5,109 bases of DNA from the NCBI GenBank assembly GCA_019348335.1, contig JAHWJR010000100.1, forward strand, positions 1 through 5,109, given 5' to 3'. A program made the position numbers and the translations under genes. This document shows, in pieces, positions 1 to 5,109 of this stretch. The notes beneath the pieces were generated by a model. The model was given only the letters and a program-made list of their open reading frames with translations, had not been told where the DNA came from and made no database searches. The DNA is from Actinomycetota bacterium. Its GTDB lineage: Bacteria; Actinomycetota; Acidimicrobiia; Acidimicrobiales; CADCSY01. Positions within the stretch are counted from its first letter, which is position 1. Each line of letters opens with the position of its first letter.

Positions 1-313
1 GGTAGTCGAGGGGGGCCTCGAGTGCGGCGCCGTAGGTGTTGACGGCGAGGACCTCCAGCGATGCTGCGGTCTTGGCCACTTCGAGGTCACCCCCGCCGCC
101 GCCGCCACCTTCCGTGGTGGTGCTGGTGGTCAGGTCGGGGTCGGGGTTGCTGCCGACGAAGGGGTCGTTCTCGCCGCCACAGGCCGCGGCCAGCAGGCCG
201 AGGGCGCCGGCGCCACCGGCGAAGAGCGCTCGCCGGCGGGTGAGCGGTGTGGGCGCCAGGCGCTGCAGGAGGGAGGCGTTCTCCTCCATCTGCTGGTCGA
301 ATTGTTCGGTCAT
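1..313 (-). CDS. Ferritin-like domain lipoprotein with Tat signal (5' part only)
   Basis: This is the first 104 codons of a minus-strand gene that runs off the left edge. The ATG at 313-311 has an AAGGAG ribosome binding site 7 bases upstream, so the start is well supported. A short cytoplasmic N-terminus is followed by a twin-arginine-like TRRRALF (residues 25-31), a hydrophobic Gly/Ala/Leu stretch (32-44) and a lipobox-like LLAAAC with Cys45. This indicates Tat export and lipid anchoring on the outer face of the membrane. A Thr/Ser- and Gly-rich linker (about 61-75, with seven consecutive Gly) leads into KTAASLEVLAVNTYGAAL, which resembles the first helix of ferritin-like (Ferritin_2-type) proteins, with E87 as a possible metal ligand. 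The metal-binding helices lie outside the window, so iron or oxidase activity is not shown. The family call is moderately secure; the export signal is clear. The gene diverges from the small gene at 536. Confidence 0.78.
   Translation of the reverse strand, partial: MTEQFDQQMEENASLLQRLAPTPLTRRRALFAGGAGALGLLAAACGGENDPFVGSNPDPDLTTSTTTEGGGGGGGDLEVAKTAASLEVLAVNTYGAALEAPLDY
89..109 (-). repeat. Short GGC-rich trinucleotide run (poly-glycine linker)
   Basis: Seven consecutive glycine codons (residues 69-75 of the ferritin-like protein) come from a run of mostly GGC triplets. It forms a flexible linker between the Thr-rich spacer after the lipid-anchored Cys and the ferritin-like domain. Slippage here would change linker length in steps of one residue without breaking the frame. 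Confidence 0.7.
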
Positions 314-320
314 GCGGACG

Positions 321-326
321 CTCCTT
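321..326 (-). promoter_or_regulatory. Ribosome binding site of the ferritin-like gene
   Basis: On the minus strand this reads AAGGAG, a near-perfect Shine-Dalgarno match, placed 7 bases before the ATG at 313-311. It is the clearest ribosome binding site in the window and fixes the start of the partial ferritin-like gene. Confidence 0.85.
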
Positions 327-349
327 GTCGGGGACTCACCGGCAAACGG

Positions 350-450
350 GAATGCGATCCGTCTCCGGTGCCGACCGCCGGCTTGGATGACGACCGGGCC
401 GGGGAACCGGCACGATCGACGCCTCGGGATCGGAGACGGAACCCGCATTC
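350..450. repeat. Imperfect inverted repeat in the divergent intergenic region
   Basis: The left arm (350-374) and right arm (424-450) are inverted copies. GAATGCG at 350-356 pairs with CGCATTC at 444-450. CCGTCTCCG at 359-367 pairs with CGGAGACGG at 431-439. CCGA at 371-374 pairs with TCGG at 424-427. The outer and middle blocks are separated by 2 bases in the left arm and 4 in the right, and a 3-base segment with one match separates the middle and inner blocks. The spacer between arms is 49 bases. Each arm lies upstream of one of the two divergent genes in the same relative orientation. It could be a pair of operator or activator sites serving both promoters, a duplicated promoter element, or a hairpin in a transcript. 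The match is seen directly; its role is unknown. Confidence 0.6.
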
Positions 451-456
451 GCGACC

Positions 457-484
457 TTCACTCGATGCAGACTGCCGATAGGCT
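457..484 (+). promoter_or_regulatory. Candidate sigma-70-type promoter for the small gene at 536
   Basis: TTCACT (457-462) matches the -35 consensus at four of six positions. It is separated by 16 bases from TAGGCT (479-484), which fits the actinobacterial TANNNT -10 pattern and is preceded by GA. Transcription would start near 491, giving a leader of about 45 bases before the ATG at 536. The element lies just inside the gene-proximal end of the inverted-repeat region, so a protein bound at the right arm (424-450) would sit directly upstream of or touching the -35. This is prediction from pattern only. Confidence 0.45.
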
Positions 485-535
485 GTCAACACGGCCGAGG
501 ACCAGGATGACGACGAGGAGAAGGCGAGGGCGTCG

Positions 536-724
536 ATGGAACCCACGATGACCGAGACCAAAGAGCCGAAGATCATCACCGAGGCCCTGGCCGTCATCGA
601 CAAGGGCCTGGCTGAGATGCTCCACCGCGAGCTGGTCTCGACCAATGAGGTCGCTGATCTGCTGCTCGACGTGCGCACCCTGCTGACTCCGTCCGACGAG
701 GAACCCGAGCACCAGCCGAGCTGA
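536..724 (+). CDS. Small acidic helical protein of unknown function
   Basis: A 62-residue protein that I do not recognise. The ATG at 536 has GAGGG 5 bases upstream. A second in-frame ATG at 548 (residue 5, MTETKEP) is an alternative start giving 58 residues. The codons end almost entirely in G or C, and the amino acid make-up is normal rather than Arg/Pro-heavy like the antisense readings, so the gene is probably real. Residues about 13-34 (ITEALAVIDKGLAEMLHREL) and 36-50 (NEVADLLLDVRTLL) look like two amphipathic helices, followed by an acidic, Pro-containing tail. There are no cysteines, signal peptide or membrane segment. It is probably a small cytoplasmic protein that pairs with itself or a partner. 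It diverges from the ferritin-like gene and converges on the PAP2 gene; neither neighbour points to a function. Confidence 0.72.
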   Translation: MEPTMTETKEPKIITEALAVIDKGLAEMLHRELVSTNEVADLLLDVRTLLTPSDEEPEHQPS

Positions 725-734
725 TCACCTGGCT

Positions 735-760
735 GCCGGCGCCCCTGTGGTGGGGCCGGC
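735..760. terminator. GC-rich hairpin between convergent genes
   Basis: GCCGGC (735-740) can pair with the end of GGGGCCGGC (752-760). After one bulged base, the C-run at 742-745 pairs with the G-run, leaving a small loop of about 6-8 bases. It lies 10 bases after the stop of the plus-strand small gene and 15 bases past the stop of the minus-strand PAP2 gene, the usual place for a shared bidirectional terminator. No T-run follows on either strand, so classical intrinsic termination is not supported. Confidence 0.4.
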
Positions 761-775
761 GGACAGGCGTCGATC

Positions 776-1504
776 TCAACCCCTCGCCGGCAGCGGCCAC
801 GCCCGCAGGGCCACCCGGCCCAGGCCGGCGCCGAGCAGTGCCCCGACCACGACGTCGGACGCATGGTGGATGCCCACGTGGACCCGGCTGGAGGCGACCA
901 CGGTGGCCAAGGCGTACCACCACCCCGCCGGCAGGCCGCCGCCACGGCTGAGCAGCCCGGCAGCCAGGAACGCCGAGCTGGCGTGACCGCTGGGGAAGCT
1001 GCTGCTGCGGGGCCGCCGAAGTTGGTGACGGGCGTGGGGCTCCCACGGCGGACGGGTCCGCCGGAACATCGACTTGATGCCCTGGTTGACCAGCAGCGAC
1101 TCGACCCCGAGAGACACCGCCAGGCGCAGTGCCTGCCGTTCGTGGTGTGGGGACCGCAGTGCGGTGGCCGTGGCCGCCAGGTGCCACACCAGCGAGAAGT
1201 CGCCCAGGGCCGACGCCGTGTAGAAGAGCCGGTCGACGGAGCGCCGGCCTCGGACCTGGTCGAAGGCGGCGTCGACGGCGTGGTCGAAGGCGTCGACCCT
1301 TCGGGCCATTCCCTCCGGGAGCACGGAGCGAAGGGGACTGGCCGGCGGCCGGTGGGCCGAGGGCGGCGTGCCGCCGAGCACCTCGGTGACCACCTCGCGC
1401 CGGTCGGTCGGCCCAACCTCGACCTCCTCGACCTCCTCGACATCGTCCTCGCCGACGACGCTCCCTGCCGGCCCCGCACCCGGCACCACCGGGCCCTCGC
1501 TCAT
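776..1504 (-). CDS. PAP2-family membrane-associated phosphatase
   Basis: A 242-residue protein with the complete PAP2 (type 2 phosphatidic acid phosphatase) active-site signature: K144-x6-R151-P152, then PSGH (171-174), then S206-R207-x5-H213-x3-D217. In this family His213 is the nucleophile, assisted by Asp217, and His174 is the proton donor. Members remove phosphate from phosphatidate, isoprenyl diphosphates or similar lipids at the membrane; the substrate cannot be read from sequence. Hydrophobic helices at about 93-116, 124-140, 175-186, 194-205 and 215-235 fit a membrane protein, though the set is compact. Residues 1-62 are extra, polar and very acidic, with a VEEVEEVEV repeat. The ATG at 1504 overlaps the TGA of the nuclease gene (ATGA, 1501-1504), indicating translational coupling. 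A longer upstream reading in the same frame would run through the nuclease gene and is not credible. Confidence 0.92.
   Translation of the reverse strand: MSEGPVVPGAGPAGSVVGEDDVEEVEEVEVGPTDRREVVTEVLGGTPPSAHRPPASPLRSVLPEGMARRVDAFDHAVDAAFDQVRGRRSVDRLFYTASALGDFSLVWHLAATATALRSPHHERQALRLAVSLGVESLLVNQGIKSMFRRTRPPWEPHARHQLRRPRSSSFPSGHASSAFLAAGLLSRGGGLPAGWWYALATVVASSRVHVGIHHASDVVVGALLGAGLGRVALRAWPLPARG
1418..1444 (-). repeat. Three tandem 9-base units encoding an acidic repeat
   Basis: Read on the plus strand, CTCGACCTC occurs at 1418-1426 and 1427-1435, followed by a copy with one change at 1436-1444. In the PAP2 gene this encodes the DVEEVEEVEV stretch (residues 21-30). The repeat is in frame (three codons per unit), so gain or loss of a unit would only lengthen or shorten the acidic tail. 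Confidence 0.75.
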
Positions 1505-2310
1505 CCGACTGCCGCGGGGACGCGTTGCCGGGCGCCGGCAGGATCCCCGCCGAAGGCCGGGCAGTGGGCACGGAAGGCGCACCAGTCGCACAGCGGACCG
1601 GGGTGAGGGCGGAAGTCGTCGTCGGCGCAGGCCCGCTCGACCGCCTGCCACACCGCACCGACCCGGGCCCGCAGCCCTCGCAGCGACTGCTCCGACGGCG
1701 TGGCCACGATGGCCACCGGCTCGGACAGGTACAGCAGCTGGACGCGGGCCGGCCGCCGTCCGAGCATGGCCTCGCACAGGTAGGCGTAGAACTGCACGCC
1801 GCCGAAGCGCCCCTGCTCCTGACGGATGCCGGGCACCCGGCCCGTCTTGTAGTCGGTGACCACCAGCTCACCGTCGGCGTCAAGGTCGAGGCGGTCGATG
1901 ATGCCCCGCAGGCGCACGCCGCCGAGCTCGGCTTCGAGCTGAAGCTCGACGCCGATGGACCGCACGGTGGTGGGGTCCTCGAGCTCGAAGTAGCGCCGGA
2001 CCAACCGCTCGGCGTCGTGGTGGAAGGCCTCTTCGGCGTCGCCTTCGAGGCCCAGGGTGAGGTACTCGGGATCGGCCAGGGCCTCGGCCCGCGCCATCTC
2101 GAGGGCGGCCAGGGCGGCGGGAAGCGTCCGCTCGGTCGCTTCGAGGCAGTGCAGCTGCTCGAGCGCCCGGTGGACCAGGGTGCCCTTGACCGCCGCCGGC
2201 GAGGGAGGTTCGGCCAGCCCGTCGATCACCGAGAACCGGAAGGCCAGGGCGCAGTCCTTGAACGAGGTGACCTTGGAGGGCGACAGCGTGGCGGGCACGG
2301 CCAGGGCCAT
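1501..2310 (-). CDS. RecB/Cas4-like PD-(D/E)XK nuclease with Fe-S cysteines
   Basis: A 269-residue stand-alone nuclease of the RecB-family exonuclease group (PDDEXK_1 type). Visible motifs in order are: Cys20 in SFKDCALAFRF; GTLVHRALE with His47; GIIDRLD with Asp139; VVTDYKTG with Asp153 and Lys155; QFYAY (Q173-x3-Y177, the QxxxY motif); and Cys241, Cys244 and Cys250 in LCDWCAFRAHC. His, Asp and Asp-x-Lys form the metal-dependent active site. The one-plus-three cysteine pattern is that of AddB, Cas4 and Dna2, where it holds a 4Fe-4S cluster. There is no helicase domain, unlike AddAB/RecB, and no CRISPR array or cas gene nearby, so Cas4 is not supported. It probably cuts or trims DNA in the cytoplasm during repair. 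The ATG at 2310 has no Shine-Dalgarno but a -10-like element at leaderless spacing. It overlaps the following PAP2 gene by four bases. Confidence 0.9.
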   Translation of the reverse strand: MALAVPATLSPSKVTSFKDCALAFRFSVIDGLAEPPSPAAVKGTLVHRALEQLHCLEATERTLPAALAALEMARAEALADPEYLTLGLEGDAEEAFHHDAERLVRRYFELEDPTTVRSIGVELQLEAELGGVRLRGIIDRLDLDADGELVVTDYKTGRVPGIRQEQGRFGGVQFYAYLCEAMLGRRPARVQLLYLSEPVAIVATPSEQSLRGLRARVGAVWQAVERACADDDFRPHPGPLCDWCAFRAHCPAFGGDPAGARQRVPAAVG

Positions 2311-2316
2311 GGCCGA

Positions 2317-2322
2317 AGGCTA
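2317..2322 (-). promoter_or_regulatory. Candidate -10 element for a leaderless nuclease transcript
   Basis: On the minus strand this reads TAGCCT, matching the actinobacterial TANNNT -10 pattern. It ends 6 bases before the ATG at 2310, so transcription starting at the usual distance would begin at the A of the start codon. The lack of a Shine-Dalgarno sequence before this gene agrees with a leaderless start. No good -35 hexamer is seen about 17 bases further upstream, so support is limited. Confidence 0.4.
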
Positions 2323-2332
2323 GACCCGAGGT

Positions 2333-2361
2333 GCGACGGCAGGGGCGGACCAGGCCGTCGC
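2333..2361 (-). terminator. Perfect 8-bp hairpin after the GH15 gene
   Basis: GCGACGGC (2333-2340) and GCCGTCGC (2354-2361) are exact inverted copies around a 13-base loop. In the direction of transcription the stem begins 8 bases after the GH15 stop codon and ends 22 bases before the nuclease start. There is no T-run after it, so it may end transcription by a mechanism not needing one, protect the 3' end of the GH15 message, or weaken read-through into the nuclease gene. Confidence 0.45.
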
Positions 2362-2369
2362 TCGACGCC

Positions 2370-4235
2370 TCATCCCGACCGGCGCAGCCGCAGGTAGCGG
2401 CCCGCCCGCCACAGGGTCAGGCCCACCCTGCCGTAGCGCCGGCGCAGGGCGGCGGCGTCGAGGATGTACAGCGCCCGGGCGGCGGCGATGTGGGACCACA
2501 CCAGCGGCACGTTGCCGAGCGAGGTGGCGTTCTCGGCGTCGAACTCCTCGGACAGCAGCCGGGGGAGCACGGCGCACAGCTCGTCGGCCCGGGCCCGGGC
2601 GTCGTCGACCCGGCCCACCGCCGCCAGGGCGGCGACCGCCCACCACGACATGGGCACGAAGGTGGCTTCCCGGCCGGAGAAGCCGTCGTCGCCACCCGGC
2701 TCGTAGCGGTAGAGGTGGGGCCCGGCCTCGAGCTCGCCGATGGTGACATCGACCAGCCGGCGGGCCTGCTCGCCGCGCACCATGCCGAACAGGGCGGCCA
2801 TGAGGGCCGAGGCGTCGGCCCGGCGAGGCTCCTCGCCGTAACTCTGGGGCAGGCCGCCGTCGTCGCCCAGGGCGGCGACCACGCGGGCGCGGGCGGCGTC
2901 GCGCGCCCGCTTCCAGTGCCGGCGCCGGCGCAGGGGATGGCGCATGCGGGCGATCCACACCGCCCGGTCGAGCGCCAGCCAGCGACCGAGGTCGCCGCTG
3001 ACCAGCGGCGCCGGCTGGCGCAGCTCCCAGATGCCGTTCGACGGTGCGGTGGGGTCGTCGTCGGCAGCCAGGTCGTCGGCCACGTCCTGCACCATCGACC
3101 ACGTCGACGGGTGCAGGGCGCCACCGGTCTGCACGTGCACCGAGACCCCTTCGACGAGCATCCCCAGAGCGTCGTACTGGACCTGGTCCCGGGCGCCGTT
3201 GCCCACCCGCACCGGCCGGGACCCACCCCAGCCCCGCACGCCGTCGATCTCCCGTTCCTCGGGCACGGTGCCGCCCCGGATGTCGGTGAGCGGGGTGGCG
3301 GGCACCCGGACCCCGCCCATGACGCCCTCCACGAACCCGAGGTAGGCCTGGGTCGTGCGGCGGTGGCCGAGCAGGGCGGCGACGGACACGGCGAGGGAGG
3401 CGTCCCGCAGCCAGGTGTAGCGGTAGTCGAACTGCCGCCCGTGGCCGGGCGCCTCGGGCAGCGACGTGGTCGGGGAGGCGATGACCGCACCCGTGGGCCG
3501 GTACGTGCACGCCGACAGCACGGTGAGGGCGTCGGCGGCCCGCTCCGGGTGGTGGCGCGGCAGGCGGGCGCCGCCCAGGCTGGCCTCCAGCTCACGCTCG
3601 GCCTGCACGAGGCGCTCGGCCAGGTCGTCGGCGGTGGCGTCGAGGGCGGCGCCGACGCCCACGGTGAGCGCCGCCCACCGGCCCCGGGGGGCGCAGACGC
3701 GCCCGGCGAGGTGCCGGCCGTCGGCGGAGGCGTCGGTGAGGCCGGTGACGGCCAGGCTGCACGACGCCAGCTCGGCCCGTCCGCCCGACCAGGTCCCCCA
3801 GGCCTGGTCGAAGCCCCCCACCGACAGCTCGTGTTCGACCTCGAGGTCGTCGTGGTCACAGCGGGCCAGGCGCACCAGGACGGTGCGCTCGCCGTCGGCC
3901 AGCAGCCCGTCCCAGCACGTGACCCGCCGGCCGCCGCAGCGCACGACGGTGCGGGTGGTCGGCCCCGCCGGCCGGTCGTCGCCGCCGGCGTAGCGGGCGC
4001 CCACCCACCGGGCGGCGGCGCCGTGGGGGTCGAGCAGCGACCACAGCAGGGGAGGGGAGTCGAACGCCGGGGCGCACCACCAGTCGATCTCCCCGTCGGG
4101 CCGCACCAGGGCCGTCGACGTGCCGTTGCCCAGCAGCCGGTGCGTCCCGATGGCCGGCGCCGGCAGAGGCGGGGCGTCGCCGGAGTCGCCGGGGGCGTCA
4201 CCGGGGGAGTCGCCGGCGCCCGGCCCTTCGGTCAC
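2370..4235 (-). CDS. GH15 glycoside hydrolase (glucoamylase/trehalase type)
   Basis: A 621-residue protein of about the usual length for bacterial GH15 enzymes, which release glucose from alpha-glucans or split trehalose by inversion. The N-terminal beta-sandwich starts near residue 29 with IGTHRLLGNGTSTALVRPDG and EIDWWCAPAFDSPP, the trehalase-like N-domain pattern. The (alpha/alpha)6 catalytic domain begins near residue 230 and includes FDYRYTWLRDASL (269-281), NGIWELR with Glu404 as likely general acid, LALDRAV (420-426), and LLSEEFD (560-566) with Glu563 as likely general base. No signal peptide is seen, so the enzyme is probably cytoplasmic; trehalose or glycogen-derived glucans are candidate substrates but cannot be told apart here. 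The start is GTG at 4235, 10 bases after the upstream hydrolase stop and without a clear ribosome binding site, suggesting coupling. Residues 3-26 are a Gly/Asp/Pro-rich leader outside the conserved domain, so the exact start is less certain. Confidence 0.9.
   Translation of the reverse strand: MTEGPGAGDSPGDAPGDSGDAPPLPAPAIGTHRLLGNGTSTALVRPDGEIDWWCAPAFDSPPLLWSLLDPHGAAARWVGARYAGGDDRPAGPTTRTVVRCGGRRVTCWDGLLADGERTVLVRLARCDHDDLEVEHELSVGGFDQAWGTWSGGRAELASCSLAVTGLTDASADGRHLAGRVCAPRGRWAALTVGVGAALDATADDLAERLVQAERELEASLGGARLPRHHPERAADALTVLSACTYRPTGAVIASPTTSLPEAPGHGRQFDYRYTWLRDASLAVSVAALLGHRRTTQAYLGFVEGVMGGVRVPATPLTDIRGGTVPEEREIDGVRGWGGSRPVRVGNGARDQVQYDALGMLVEGVSVHVQTGGALHPSTWSMVQDVADDLAADDDPTAPSNGIWELRQPAPLVSGDLGRWLALDRAVWIARMRHPLRRRRHWKRARDAARARVVAALGDDGGLPQSYGEEPRRADASALMAALFGMVRGEQARRLVDVTIGELEAGPHLYRYEPGGDDGFSGREATFVPMSWWAVAALAAVGRVDDARARADELCAVLPRLLSEEFDAENATSLGNVPLVWSHIAAARALYILDAAALRRRYGRVGLTLWRAGRYLRLRRSG
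4170..4214 (-). repeat. Degenerate tandem repeat encoding a GDSPGDAP leader
   Basis: The DNA encoding residues 8-22 of the GH15 protein is two imperfect copies of a unit of about 24 bases: GDSPGDAP followed by GDSGDAP, the second missing one codon. It precedes the conserved N-terminal domain and is likely a disordered leader. It may be lineage-specific, or the true start may lie after it. Confidence 0.6.
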
Positions 4236-4245
4236 GGCCGGGTGG

Positions 4246-5091
4246 TCATGCGGGCAGGAGGGCCCGGGCCATCGACTCGGCCACCCGCGCCGGGTCCTCC
4301 AGGGGCCCGAGGTGGCCGAGGCCGTCGAAGACCTCCAGGCGGCCGGCGGGCAGCAGGGCGACCTGGCGGTCGGCCAACTCGGGGCTGTGGTGGGCCGAGT
4401 CGCTGGCGCCCCGAGCCAGCGTGACGGGGCAGGTCACCTCGGCGAGATGGGAGAAGGCGTCGTGGGCCCGCCCCTGGCGGTACATCTGGGCCTCGTCCTC
4501 CCGGCGGCACTTCAGGGTGACACCGCCGCCGGGAGCGGGGCCGAAGCCGTGCTCGACGTAGGCCCGCAGGGCGCCCGGGTGCAGGTCGCGCAGGATGGGC
4601 TTGGGCGCCAGGTGCTGGTGGACGGCGTCGATCGAGTCGAACTCGGCCCGTCGGCGCAGGGCCCCCACCACCAGCGGGTGCTCGTCCATGGAGGCAGCTG
4701 CCTCGTCGGGGGGGAAGGCCACGGGCTCGTAGACGTACAGCCCGGAGAAGGTGCCGGGCCGGGCCTGCTCGGCGAGCAGGAGCGCCGTTCCGCCCTGGGA
4801 GTGGCCCATGGCCGAGGGACGTTCGAGCTCGAGCCCGTCGACCACGGCGAGCACGTCGAGTGCGAACTCGTGCCAGGGGTAGTCGCTCGCCTCGGGACGG
4901 CCGGAGTCGCCATGGCCGCGGGAGTCGTAGGACCAGCACCGGAACCGGTCGGCCAGCGCCGCCGCCAGCGGCTCGAACACCCGGCCGTGGAAACCGGTGG
5001 GGTGGGCCAGCACCAGGGGCGGTCCCGACCCGCCCAGGTCGTGGACGGCCAACTCCACCCCGTCATCGGTGACCACGCGCACGAGCGCCAT
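4246..5091 (-). CDS. Alpha/beta-fold hydrolase
   Basis: A 281-residue serine hydrolase of the alpha/beta fold. VLAHPTGFHG (27-36) is the oxyanion-side loop after the first core strand. SYDSRGHGDSGRP (54-66) is a typical second landmark. The nucleophile elbow is GHSQGG with Ser98. Asp231 in LARGASDSAHH is the likely acid and His260 in GLGHLGPLEDP the likely base, completing the triad. Residues about 123-210 form the variable cap that sets substrate choice, including KCRREDEAQMYRQG. There is no signal peptide or membrane segment, so it should be cytoplasmic. An ester, lactone or epoxide-type substrate cannot be assigned. The ATG at 5091 fits homologues that begin about ten residues before the first strand. 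Only 18 bases upstream are visible, without a good ribosome binding site and without an in-frame stop, so an earlier start is not formally excluded. It is probably co-transcribed with the GH15 gene 10 bases downstream. Confidence 0.9.
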   Translation of the reverse strand: MALVRVVTDDGVELAVHDLGGSGPPLVLAHPTGFHGRVFEPLAAALADRFRCWSYDSRGHGDSGRPEASDYPWHEFALDVLAVVDGLELERPSAMGHSQGGTALLLAEQARPGTFSGLYVYEPVAFPPDEAAASMDEHPLVVGALRRRAEFDSIDAVHQHLAPKPILRDLHPGALRAYVEHGFGPAPGGGVTLKCRREDEAQMYRQGRAHDAFSHLAEVTCPVTLARGASDSAHHSPELADRQVALLPAGRLEVFDGLGHLGPLEDPARVAESMARALLPA

Positions 5092-5109
5092 GGTGGCAGC
5101 CCGGCACCC

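Noticed and set aside
310..1479. Long minus-strand open frame spanning the PAP2 gene, the small gene and the intergenic region
   Set aside because: Arg/Ser-rich composition without motifs, and it is out of frame with the PAP2 signature. It is a shadow frame.
1505..1777. Upstream extension of the PAP2 reading frame to an ATG at 1777
   Set aside because: It would lie wholly inside the nuclease gene in another frame and encode Arg/Ala/Gly-rich sequence. The ATG at 1504 gives the classic ATGA overlap and a sensible protein.
1501..2310. The nuclease as a CRISPR-associated Cas4
   Set aside because: No repeat array and no cas1/cas2-like gene is present, and stand-alone RecB-family exonucleases share the same motifs.
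1525..2397. Plus-strand open frame opposite the nuclease
   Set aside because: It has no recognisable motif and is explained by the GC-rich codon pattern of the nuclease gene on the other strand.
4246..4249. ATGA overlap at the hydrolase stop as the GH15 start
   Set aside because: The ATG at 4249 is not in frame with the GH15 protein and opens only a few codons before a stop. The in-frame GTG at 4235 is the better choice.
2331..4424. Long plus-strand open frame of nearly 700 codons opposite the GH15 gene
   Set aside because: Its product is dominated by Gly, Pro, Ala, Arg, Val and His with no domain motif, and it lies antisense to a gene with clear GH15 motifs. High GC removes stop codons from the antisense frame.
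1..5109. tRNA, rRNA, riboswitch, insertion sequence or attachment site
   Set aside because: Reading by eye found no cloverleaf, conserved RNA core, transposase motif or terminal repeats. Genes leave little free space apart from 314-535, and I see no such element there.

Overview
This window comes from a very GC-rich bacterium. Codon third positions are almost all G or C, and the proteins are rich in Ala, Arg, Gly and Asp. Gene starts mix ordinary Shine-Dalgarno sites with starts that lack one. These traits suggest Actinomycetota, and the mix of families (Tat-type ferritin-like lipoprotein, Fe-S RecB-like nuclease, compact PAP2 enzyme, GH15 enzyme) would fit Acidimicrobiia. That placement is inference from style; no rRNA or other marker gene is present.

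Layout: five protein genes are complete and one is cut by the left edge. At the left edge (1-313, minus) is the start of a ferritin-like protein with a twin-arginine signal and a lipobox. A 222-base divergent intergenic region (314-535) follows. It holds a good ribosome binding site for the ferritin-like gene, a plausible sigma-70-type promoter for the rightward gene, and a long imperfect inverted repeat. A small acidic helical protein of unknown function is encoded at 536-724 (plus). It converges, across a GC-rich hairpin, on a block of four minus-strand genes filling 776-5091. In transcription order these are an alpha/beta hydrolase (4246-5091), a GH15 glucoamylase/trehalase-type glycoside hydrolase (2370-4235), a stand-alone RecB/Cas4-like PD-(D/E)XK nuclease with an Fe-S cysteine set (1501-2310), and a PAP2-type phosphatase (776-1504).

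The hydrolase and GH15 genes are 10 bases apart and probably form one transcription unit. The nuclease and PAP2 genes overlap by an ATGA and are probably translationally coupled. The 59-base gap between the two pairs contains a perfect 8-base-pair hairpin just after the GH15 stop and a TANNNT -10-like element exactly where a leaderless nuclease transcript would need it. The block is therefore better read as two bicistronic units than as one four-gene operon.

Most of the window looks like ordinary chromosomal metabolism and maintenance. I see no mobile element, CRISPR array, RNA gene or clear undescribed system. The points most worth a second look are the divergent inverted repeat, the compact terminator-plus-promoter gap, the nuclease/PAP2 coupling, the unknown small protein, and the unusual sequence after the GH15 catalytic acid.
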